From Oscarella lobularis (taxonomy: Eukaryota; Porifera; Homoscleromorpha; Homosclerophorida; Oscarellidae), in the NCBI RefSeq assembly GCF_947507565.1, contig NC_089183.1, positions 1,054,001 through 1,118,000 on the forward strand: DNA of 64,000 nucleotides. Reading direction: 5' to 3'. A program made the translations under genes and the position numbers. Positions 20,501 through 29,895 of the stretch are shown here, piece by piece (position 1 is the first letter of the stretch; each line of letters starts with the position of its first letter). The notes beneath the pieces are model-generated. The model ran no database searches. It was not told the origin of the DNA and saw nothing but the letters and a program-made list of their open reading frames with translations.

Positions 20501-23390
20501 TGAGCCTTAATCGAAATGACGTCACCATGGAAACAAAGTTGTGAGAGTAAACGACGTACCCAAAAACCGAAGAAAACGTTCTTAAGTTCTAATGGAAAGG
20601 GAAATTCGTGGGGAAGACGTCCGTCCTAACACGAAATGTTGGCAAGTTTTCATTTTAGAGCACAGTGCATGCGTACTTACTTCATCGCGGACTGCGGCGA
20701 GTACAGGCGATCGAGAGAGGATCGATTTCACGATAAAAACAGCGTCGCTGGAAATTTCGCTTACTGAAGCATGCTGCTGTTTAATGATTTGCACAACTGA
20801 CTCGTCACACTATAAAGCATAAGGTATATTAATTAACATTATATTGCTATCTCAACACTGGAAGTCTTACAAAGGAATCGAGATTTGCAACAGAAGCTAA
20901 GAGCAGTGCACCGATCGAATAATGACGGTGAAAGCAAGCGCAATACAATGCGTTCTTCCCCTCCTAAAATGACGTGAAAGTAACCGTACTAACGTCTGCT
21001 TCGCGGAGATTGAGACATACCGGGTTGCGCACATTAGGATTGCAACCTTTTCTCAGAAGTAATTTAACCATGTCGGTATATCCTGACGAACACGCTTGAA
21101 GTAGTAGAGACTTGAAGCAAAGAAGATCGATTGATCCGCATATGAAGTCTAAAAAATAATCAAACCTTTCCTGAAAGATTGACATCCGCTCCGGCGTCAA
21201 TCAGAAATTCGGCTGTTGCATTGTCACCACTATTACACGCTGCCTCCAAAGCAAACTGCCCACTCTAAAATTTGCAACGTGACCTTCATGAAAAGAATCG
21301 AGATGATTGCTACTTTGTTTGTTTTATTAACAGCTGCCCCAGAATCAATAAGTAGCCTTGTAACTTCAGTGTTGCCTTTTTCACATGCTGCTAACAGTGG
21401 AAATCTCCCAAACTAAATTCCAATTTAAAGACGGTTAAGCTAATACTGGAGCACGACCTCGTCTTCCTCATCAACGTTCGCTCCGGCGCGAACTAGCACC
21501 TCAGCAACTTTTAAACGACTACTGCGACACGCTTCTTCCAGCGCAAAGCGTCCGTTCTAAAATCACAAAGTTTTTATTTTGTCACGAAGAATGCGTTCAG
21601 TGCCACATACCCCTCTCGCCTTACGGACATCCACTCCAGTATCAATTAGCGTTTTGACGTATTCAGCATTGCCAATTCTGAATGCTGCTTCCAGCGCAGA
21701 GCGTCTGTTCTAAAATGCAACGCACACTTCATAAGAAATAGAGCTCTGAAGATAACCGTCAAATGACCCTACAACTAAGGATTCTTATATCAACAGAGCT
21801 AGCTGCTACTGATTCAGAGTACATATTACGTATACCTTCTCAATCATCGGAAAAGTAGAAGAAAGCATATGTTGCACCGCGTCAACGTTCCGTTTAGCTG
21901 TCAGAGCCGCCCCAGTCTGAGCGTGACGGCATATATCAACGTGAAATAGGTATAATCATCAATAAATAATAACTACCAATTTACGAAGACTTTCTTTCTT
22001 TACGAATTGTATGTTCTAAAAATCGAAAGTTCTTTCTTTGGTAAAAAAGAGATTGAACTTACTGCAAAAACAGAAGAACCTTTCAGCGCCTTCTCCGTCT
22101 CTAAAGAAAGCCGCTGTGACTTCATTGTACACTTCTAGTTTTAAACCCTCACCTTCTAAAATCGCTTTTATCTTTTTCATACGTAGCTCAGACTTCAGAC
22201 TTTCATCAGCAAAATCAAGAGAAGCAAATGCTGACAAAAAACGGCTTTGACAGAAAGTTCCTGAGTACTGTTTCGACGTGTCTTTGCCAATGTGAACCAT
22301 AGTACGAAGAGCCTCAGCCACTGGTAGCAATAATGACGACTGTCTGAAAAGACGAGCGATCTTCACTGGTTGGAGGTTGCCAAACTGAACTGCAGCGTGG
22401 GAATCAAGTTGAATGAAAGACAGTAAAACGCGAGGATCGTGGAGATCAGAAAAAAATTGTACAAAATCAATACCTCTAAGGGTAAGAAACACAGAGACGC
22501 TTCCGGAGAGAATTTCAATGTTTTCATAGCCTAAGAGACTGGGAATTGCTCCAAGCAGACGCTTTTTTTTGTGCCAGAAAACGTTTCTTGTTGGTTGTGG
22601 GTAAATAGATTTGTAGTTCGCACTTCTTCGAAATTTCAACGTCAGGCCTACCTTCTTCGACTCTCTTCTTCTGTCTTGAAGGTATGCTAAACGGCATACC
22701 CTCAATAAAAAGAAAACTAACTTCAATTTCTTTCCCTGGTACGCCGCAAATCGACTGTAGCAAGCCCTTGACACTGTTCCGATAGTTCTCAAACACTTCT
22801 TTCAAGGTTTCGTCAACATGAACGAAGATCATTCGAAGAGAAGCGTCTAGAGTTCTTTCATCACATCCGTCATTAGGAAGAGATGACTGTGGACGAACTA
22901 CGCTCACTGAACTCCCAGAAGTTTGCATTGGCGATGCCAAACTAACTTGACCGATTGATGATACCTTCCGTCTAGGAATCTTGCTAGCGGAAATAAATTG
23001 TTGCTGCCGTGCAAATTGTTGAGAAGTAGAAACTTCCGACTTCGAGCCGCTTCGGCGAGCCGAGTCATGCACCGAAACACGACTGTTAACTGAAGGGCTC
23101 AGAATCTCAAAAAGTTTATCACCTCCGTCAAATTTTTCAATCACGGAGCAGAAGTCTTTGAACGAGGGAGGAGGACACCTTTCTAGTTTCATGAGCAATC
23201 TGCGAGCATTTTTGCTCTGATCAAGTTCAGCGCGACCAAGGTTTTCTATCATTTCCACATATGTAGCATAAGTGAGGCATTTTTTCGCCAAAAGCATATC
23301 CATCAGATCTTCGTTGATGATGCTGGAAAGAGCAGAGACTGCTCGGTGCATTTCGGGAATGAGGCGTTCTTTCCACTTCGGGTCACTCAT
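17521..23390 (-). CDS. CARD-ankyrin-ROC-COR-Death domain protein (copy D)
   Basis: A gene of many exons on the minus strand. The order is: CARD (ATG at 23390; LMDMLLAKKCLTYATYVEMI) and an unrecognised middle domain, 23390 to about 22060; six ankyrin-like repeats, mostly one exon each, about 21990-20870 (for example FGRFPLLAACEKGN); a helical linker, 20815-20540; a ROC-type GTPase with P-loop GESGAGKTT, 20540-19930; a COR-like region, 19850-18290 (VYVGRRLMSE); and a Death domain, 18020-17700 (WRDIGAMLGF). DAPK1 shares the ankyrin-ROC-COR-Death core but starts with a kinase; here a CARD replaces it. The GTPase keeps the P-loop and an SKLD G4-like motif, but DxxGQ reads DSACL. A run of eight A/T at 22563-22570 shifts the frame within the middle domain relative to the paralogue, so it carries a frameshift or a homopolymer error. 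The exact C-terminus is uncertain. Confidence 0.75.
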
Positions 23391-23459
23391 ATTGGATCTA
23401 TGAAAGAATGCGTACAGTATTACTAAATCCGGCTCGAGAGATCTAACCAACGAGCGTGC

Positions 23460-25900
23460 GAAGAGAAGGAGTAGGCTTTGAATTATTTCTTCCTTCGACC
23501 AGTTAGGCTATAGTTACAACGTTCGGAACTCAAGACTAAATCCGCGGCGTAGGTTGCTAAAGGTACGCGAAAGTTAGTCCCCCAAAATCGTCTAATCGAA
23601 GACGTTCAAAAAAACGCGTTTCGAACGCTCGCCAAGGTGGCTAGACGACTGAGACAAGCTGAAAATGGGTGAGCGGAGGGTGGCGTTGGCGACGTCCCGG
23701 ATAAGATGCAAACGAAATGCATGCTTCGTGTTGATCGGCTTCATCATTGGTCAAATGGCGTATTTTCTCAGCTCATACGCTTGCACCATACACTAGTGCA
23801 TCTACTGTATGCACTGAGGGTGGCGGAATCGAAGCGGAGTGTCGCGTTTAGGCAGCGAATGCGCAGATCGATGTCGGTGCTCTCTTCCAGCAAGAAAGAC
23901 TCGTTCGATCGGCTCGTGTTCATCCTAGGACGAAAGGAAAGACCGAGACACCGGGAACGACATCTTCTGCGATGTCACGTGAGCGATGAATACATATGCA
24001 AATATTTATTCATTGCAACGGACGAGGCTTCTATAAATCGTCTGATCGAAAACGCCTTTTGTTTCAGAATTATTTGACTTCGACAGTGTATTCGCATTTC
24101 TTTCCGTAAAAGCCAGGCTTGCACAGACACCAATCGGTAGAAGGGCTGCATACGCCGCCGTTTAGGCAACTATGAGGAGAGCAATCTAACAAGAGAAATC
24201 CAGAGTCTACGACTGCTATTCTACTAATTTTTTTAAATTACCGGGAATGAATCTACGACGGCGTCGCTTGCAAGTAGATCCACTAAAGCCCGGTGGACAC
24301 GTGCAAACATGTCCTTCGTTTCGACCTCCAAGAGAGGTGGGAAAGCACTGGGACTTGGGCGCGCGACAAGGGTTTGGAGAGCATGGACCTGTACACAAGT
24401 TCTTTACGCACACGAAGCATGGTTTTGTCTACAGTAATAGCGTACTTTTATACTGGCAATAGCGGCCACCAACACCTATTGGGCAGAGGCAAACATGACC
24501 TTTTCCATTTAGATTAGGGACGCAACGTCGGTAGTAACCGCAAGGGTTAGGATGGTTCCGAGTCGCGCAGTCTGCTAGAGCGCTTCCAATTGCAGCAAAT
24601 ACGCACAAAGCAACTACCACCGATTTCATCTTAGCTTTTGACGCAGCGGTAGATACAATTGCCCAATACACACGGTTGGCCTTTCCTTTTATTCCGACAG
24701 ATCGGAAGTGTCGATTCATATATAGGCATAGGCTACTGACGTTTATAGGACGCTTAGGTCGGACGTTTAGAGGAAGCTTAGATCGGACGTTTAGATTAGA
24801 AGTTCCTTGAATCAATAATTGATTGTACCCCTCCCCCGCTCCCGCTCCTCCGCTCTTACGCTCGGCGAAGTCCTCCTCAGAGCACGGATTCGAGTGGAGT
24901 CTGGCCAGACACCAGCCCCTTTCCACGATGATGATGATATTATAGAATTTATTTTTCTATTTTGACCAAGCGGTGAAAGTGGCTGGACTATATGTTTCGA
25001 ATGCTGTGCTGGACATTGGACTAAAATAATTATGCCTGTGGTGCTCTCGCCCTCATTTATTGCGACTTGGAGAACGTTAATTAATTCACGTGATAGCGTT
25101 GTCCCGGAAGGGATTTCTGCCTTTGTTGAGCTGAAGTTTCGAAGTAGTCTTCTAGAAGCACCGTATTGTACAACGCGACAATGGTCCACGTGGTCGGCGC
25201 GTGACGCATGCATAGAAGTGAATCGAAGATAGTTCCGTGCCTTGCCCATCAATAAAATCACGATAAACTTAACTATAGCTCGAACCGGCCATGTTGCTGT
25301 TTGTATAGCAGAATTTACGTTCATTAGCAGGTTTTCTTTGTTAGCAACCAATAGAGGCTCCTTTTTGCTTATATGCATTTTTGCATAGTTTTTCTTTCTT
25401 TAGGTAGCGGCTCTATAGCTTCTTGTTATATGTGCGACAGGAAAGGAAAAAGAAATTCTCTTTGCCTTATCGGATAAAATGATAACATGCACCAAAACCT
25501 TCCTGGTGTCCAGCTAAAACTCTTGGTACAACAAATGCTCCGCCAATCTACATGGTATTCTGTATACTGTACCTAGAATAAGTGCATGGCCGAATCCGAA
25601 AGCTGCATGATCTCCGCCTTTATGTACCGCGTGATTGACTGATTTCACGGTACATTCGGCCGTTTCTTTTTCACCGGTGAGCTAGCTCGTCTTTTCACTA
25701 GTAGCTACAGTGGCTAATAGTTGACGGAGATTTCTTGACGCGTCGTGGTGACGTTATTAAGACAATTTTTTTCAGTTGCTCTGCTTTTTTTTCCGGTTTT
25801 GCTGGCGCTCGTTCGTTTCGCTTTAGCGTCGTCGTCGATCCTTTTTTCGTAGTCGTGGTATCACCACGGATAGTAGAGTATACTCTACTATACTCTACTA
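23460..25900. repeat. Tandem duplication block, copy 1
   Basis: This block matches 27260-29590 in order and orientation. It includes the 5' flank of the CARD gene, the three-EGF gene and about 1.1 kb upstream of that gene (shared words CCCCTCCCCCGC, GGCGAAGTC and CAAGCGGCGAAAG-like). The two copies differ by many small insertions and deletions, some of them short palindromes. The CARD genes at the block's left side are also paralogues, so the duplicated unit probably ran from inside the CARD gene to beyond the EGF promoter. Homology stops near 25870-25900 and 29590, close to ATCACCACG in both. Confidence 0.7.
24070..24629 (-). CDS. Small secreted protein with three EGF-like domains (copy 1)
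   Basis: Three exons: 24629-24446, 24388-24242 and 24185-24070, all joined in phase 1 by introns of 56-57 bases; about 148 residues. A clear signal peptide (MKSVVVALCVFAAIGSALA) is followed by three six-cysteine EGF-like modules, one per exon: CATRNHPNPCG...CPIGVGGRYC, CSPNPCRAPKSQC...CPPGFSGSTC and CSPHSCLNGGVC...CKPGFYGKKC. Between the second and third lies KRRRRRF, a likely furin-type cleavage site, so a mature two-part product or a released third EGF module is possible. It could be a growth-factor-like ligand or a defence peptide; nothing in the sequence decides. Reading without splicing meets a stop after the first module. The paralogue at 27837-28385 needs the same splicing to stay in frame, which supports the model. 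Confidence 0.7.
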
Positions 25901-26404
25901 ACACTGTTCCGGTGGGGCTCAAACTCGTCTTCCAAAGTTTTGTCAACATAAACAATAACGTTTTTAAGAGAAGCGCTTGAAGTTCTTTCAGCGCCTCTCG
26001 AAGCTCTAGCACCAGAAATTGATGGCTGTCGATGAAATTCGCTTATTGAACTTCTAGAAGGTTGCTCTGCATGGTCTCGCCGACGTCAAACTAAGTTCGG
26101 ATTTCTTTAGTCTAGGAATTCTGCTAGCACTGTCAGCTGAAATAAGCCGCTGGGCAAATCTTTCTGAAATGCCTGCTAAAGCCCTGTATTGCAGGTGTCC
26201 AGTTGAAACAAACAAATCTCCGCTGCTGCCGTGCAGTGAAACTTCAGTCTCAATCTGTTTCAATCTTGTATCTTCTTCTAAGTCTCGCACGACTTTGACC
26301 ATCATTTGGCTTGCATCAATAAATTGCGAAACTAAAACATAAGCAAACTTGCCGAAACTGATCATAGCCAACTTATCTACGTCAAGCAGGAATTGAAGAT
26401 TCTC
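25900..26404 (-). pseudogene. Decayed continuation of the truncated CARD gene
   Basis: Directly after the TGA that ends the CARD gene at 26405, the same frame continues to resemble the middle domain of the paralogues (MISFGKFAYVLVSQFIDAS against the AEIQFGILEPVKVSRLLRQS region). It then switches to a second piece resembling the linker just before that domain (SERFAQRLISADSASRIPR against SQQFARQQQFISASKIPRR), and a further piece reads NVIVYVDKTLEDEFEPHRNS in another frame. So the 3' part is a shuffled remnant, and no ankyrin, ROC, COR or Death region follows. Confidence 0.55.
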
Positions 26405-27148
26405 TCAATTTCGCTCAAGATTAACAAGCAGATTGATTAGGCCTTGCCCAGGTACGTGTATTAATAATGTAATTGAGCTTTCAGTGACGTCGATTTCTAT
26501 GTCAGATTTCGACAGGTCCATGAGCCTGCATAGGTACTTTGTAATCTTTCCACGATTGCTTTCAAAGCAGTCGGAATCACTATTTGGAAAGAGTATTCGT
26601 AACTGGGTTCGAGAGCCAAAAAAAGGACTTGAATCTTCTCTTTGCTCTATTGTTCGCTCTCGTTGTCTTCTTTGCCTCAGTTCAGATGAAAAAATCGGCT
26701 CGAAAACAATCGTTTTTCTCGGGTACACCGCCGTCAGGTACTGCAGCAACATAGATTTTATAGCAACTTCATGTGTCTCGTACACATCTTTCAAAGACGT
26801 ATCTATTTCAATAAAAATCAGCTCTTCCTCTGGTGTATGGGCAGGCTGAGAGACATGCTCCTTGAGAAGCCGACAAAGGTCGCTACCGCCGTCAACCTTG
26901 TCCAGAATGGCGCAGAACCGGTCAAAATTTGGTGCTGCTGTGTTCTGGAGTATCCGAAAGACAGTTCGAGCTACATCTTCGCTTACTGAGGTCCTTTTGA
27001 GTCGGAAGATTTTGTCATGGTGATGCTGCATTATGATTCCCTTAGCAAGAAGGTGATCCGGAAGTGGGCCACCAAGAAGGTTGACGAGAAGGGGTACGGC
27101 CTTGGGCAAAACAGGAATAAGATATTTTTTCCAGTCAGGATCAGCCAT
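26405..27148 (-). CDS. Truncated CARD protein (copy F)
   Basis: An open frame from ATG 27148 (MADPDWKKYLIPVL, matching MSDPKW starts in the larger paralogues) to a TGA, 247 residues. Residues 1-95 form a CARD-like helical domain (LPDHLLAKGIIMQHHHDKI, then a C-terminal FDRFCAILDKVDGG). Residues from about 110 onward resemble the first two thirds of the middle domain (FIEIDTSLKDVYETHEVAIK; LRILFPNSDSDCF). It stops where the paralogues continue. As a stand-alone CARD protein it could bind and modulate the full-length forms, as CARD-only proteins do elsewhere; that is inference. Alternatively it is simply a dying duplicate, since homologous sequence continues past its stop. Confidence 0.6.
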   Translation of the reverse strand: MADPDWKKYLIPVLPKAVPLLVNLLGGPLPDHLLAKGIIMQHHHDKIFRLKRTSVSEDVARTVFRILQNTAAPNFDRFCAILDKVDGGSDLCRLLKEHVSQPAHTPEEELIFIEIDTSLKDVYETHEVAIKSMLLQYLTAVYPRKTIVFEPIFSSELRQRRQRERTIEQREDSSPFFGSRTQLRILFPNSDSDCFESNRGKITKYLCRLMDLSKSDIEIDVTESSITLLIHVPGQGLINLLVNLERN

Positions 27149-27259
27149 CGTTTGCTGCAATACGCGGGAATAATTGAACGATTCGCTCTGCCTTCCTCCA
27201 ATGGAGCGACGCACTCGCGCAGACCTCGCAAGCAACGGAGTAAGCTTCTTTCGTCGGCC

Positions 27260-29590
27260 AGTTAGGCTAGTCACAACGTTCCGAACCCAAGATCGAATCC
27301 CCGGTGAGGGTGCTGCCCAAAGGTAGACCTACGTGAAAGTTTGCCGCCCAAAATCGTCTAATCGAAGACGCGTTCCGAACGCCAGAAGGGCCTCGCCAAG
27401 GATGGCTGTACGGTAGACGGCTGAGAAAAAGGCGTACGGTCAGGGTACGGAACCGAATCTGAGACCCCGTGTTTGATCACGGATACTAGTATGAGTCTGT
27501 ATCCGTGGTCATATGGCTCAGCTCTCCTGGCGATTGCTTACACCACTTGCACGTATCTACGGTATGCACTTAGAGTGGCAGAGTGGCGGAATCGATGCGC
27601 AGCTGTAGATCGATGTTCGTGCTCTCTTCGAGCGAGAAAGACCCGTTCTGAATTTGCTTGATTGCGTCTCCGCACGGATACTTCTAGTATCCGTAGGCAA
27701 AATGATATTCCTGTACAACTACATCTTGTGCGATGTCACGTGAGCGATGAATACATATGCAAATATTTATTCATTGTCACGGACGAGGCTTCTATAAATC
27801 TAAATCGTCTGATCGAAAACGCCGTTTGTTTCAGAATTATTTGACTTCGACAGTGTATTCGCATTTCTTTCCGTAAAAGCCAGGCTTGCACAGACACCAA
27901 TCGGTAGAAGGGCTGCATACGCCGCCGTTTAGGCAACTATGAGGAGAGCAATCTAACAAGAGAAATTCACCGTCTACGACTACTATTCTAGTATTTTTTT
28001 GAAAGTACCGGGAATGAATCTACGACGGCGTCGCTCGCAAGTAGATCCACTAAAGCCCGGTGGACACAGGCAAATAAATCCTACGTCTCGAAAAGAGTTG
28101 GAAATGCACATGGACTTGGGCTCGCGACAGGGGTTTGGAGTGCATACACCTGTACACAAGTTCGTTATGCACACGAAGCATGGTTTTTGGTAGTCTACAG
28201 TAGTAGCGTATACTTTCAATTTCACAAAAGCGGCCACCGACACCGGGTGGGCAGAGGCAAAAATGATCTTTTCCATGAGTGACGCATTTTCCGGAACCGC
28301 AAGGGTTAGGATGGATCCCGCAGTTGAATGCTACAGCGCTTCCAATTGCAGCAAATACGCACAAAGCAACTACCACCGATTTCATCCTATACGCAGCGGA
28401 AGATGCAATTGCCCAATACACACGGTTGGCCTTTCCTTTTATTCCGACAGATCGGAAGTGTTGATTCATATATAGGCATAGGCTACTGACGTTTATAGGA
28501 CGCTTAGGTCGGACGTTTAGGAAGCTTAGATCGGACGTTTAGATTACACGTTACTCGGACGTTTAGGAAGCTTATATAGATAGATAGATCGGACGTTTGG
28601 ATTAGACGTTGCTTGAATTGATCGTACCCCTCCCCCGCCCCCGCTCCCCCGTTCTTACGCTCGGCGAAGTCTTCCCTACAGAGCACCGATTCGAGCGGAG
28701 TCTGGCCAGACACCAGCCCCTTTCTACGATGACGATGATGATGATGCTAGAGAATTTATTTTTCTATTTTGACCAAGCGGCGAAAGGGGCTGGACTATAT
28801 GTTTCAAATGCTCTGCTGGACTTTGGAGTTTGGACTAATGCCTGTGTGCTCGCCCTCATTTATTTCGACTTGGAGTACGTTAATTCACGTGACAGCTAGC
28901 GTTGTCCCGGAAGGGATTTCTGCCTTTGTTGTTGAGCTGAAGTTTCGAAGTAGTCGGCGTGACGCATGCATAGAAGTGAATCGAAGATAGTTCCGTGCCT
29001 TGCCCATCAATAAAATCACGATAAACTTAACTATAGCTCGAACCGGCCATGCATGTTGCTGTTTGTAGCAGAATTTACGTTCATTAGCAGGTTTTCTTTG
29101 TTAGCAACCAATAGAGGCTCCTTTTCGCTTATATGCATTTTTGCATAGTTTTTCTTTCTTTAGGTGGCGGCTCTATAGCTTCTTGTTATATGTGCGACAG
29201 GAAAGGAAAAAGAAATTCTCTTTGCCTTATTGGATAAAATGATAACACCAAGACCTTCCTGGTGTCCATGCAGCTAAAACTCTAAATAATGCTCCGCCAA
29301 TCTACATGGTAATCTGTATACTGTACCTAGAATAAGTGCATGGCCGAATCCGAAAGCTGTATGATCTCCGCCTTTATGTACCGCGTGATTGACTGATTTC
29401 ACTGTACGTCCGACCGTTTCTTTTTCACCGGTGAGCTAGCTCGTCTTTTCACTAGTAGTTACAGTAGCTAATAGTTGACGGAGATTTCTTGACGCGTCGT
29501 GGTGACGTTATTACGACAATTTTTTTCAGTTGCTCTGCTTTTTTTTCCGGTTTTGCTGGCGCTCGTTCGTTTCGTAGTCGTGGTATCACC
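27260..29590. repeat. Tandem duplication block, copy 2
   Basis: Second copy of the block at 23460-25900, carrying the second three-EGF gene and its upstream region. Similarity stays high (long identical runs around 29000-29260 against 25240-25480) but is broken by insertions such as ACGGATACT/AGTATCCGT palindromic arms at 27674-27694, absent from copy 1. It ends about 300 bases before the RIOK3 gene. Confidence 0.7.
27837..28385 (-). CDS. Small secreted protein with three EGF-like domains (copy 2)
   Basis: Three exons, 28385-28214, 28149-28009 and 27952-27837, phase 1 at both joins. The signal peptide MKSVVVALCVFAAIGSAVA is almost that of copy 1. Module 1 is shorter (FNCGIHPNPCGSGKCVTHGK), module 2 has diverged (CTPNPCREPKSMC) and module 3 is unchanged (CSPHSCLNGGVC...CKPGFYGKKC). 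The basic ERRRRRF stretch before module 3 is kept. Perfect conservation of the third module beside divergence of the first two hints that module 3 carries the constrained function or was homogenised by gene conversion. Its upstream region is shared with copy 1, so the two are probably regulated alike. Confidence 0.7.
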
Positions 29591-29895
29591 ACGAGTATAC
29601 TCTACTATTCTCTACTATCCGTGGTATCACGGATCTTGGCGATTGCGGCTTCCCGATCGCAATCTGCCATCTCGATGGCGGCGGGGAGATGGCGTTCAGC
29701 GAATTCGTCGGTTTCCGCTTCGACTTCCCAATTTTCGAGGCGTAAAAGGAGGAGAATCTGTTTTTAGATTGCAACGTACGCTACCGCCTTACGTCATTAT
29801 TGCACCACGTAAAGAAAGAGCGCGATCGTCGCTTTTCTCGGCGCCCCGTCGTTCGTCGGTGTCAGTATCGTTTCAAGCGTCGTAGCACCAATCGA

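Noticed and set aside
24446-24629. The EGF gene as a one-module protein ending at the TAG after RYCQYKSTLLL
   Set aside because: Splicing out a 57-base intron restores the frame to two further EGF modules, and the paralogue needs the equivalent intron.
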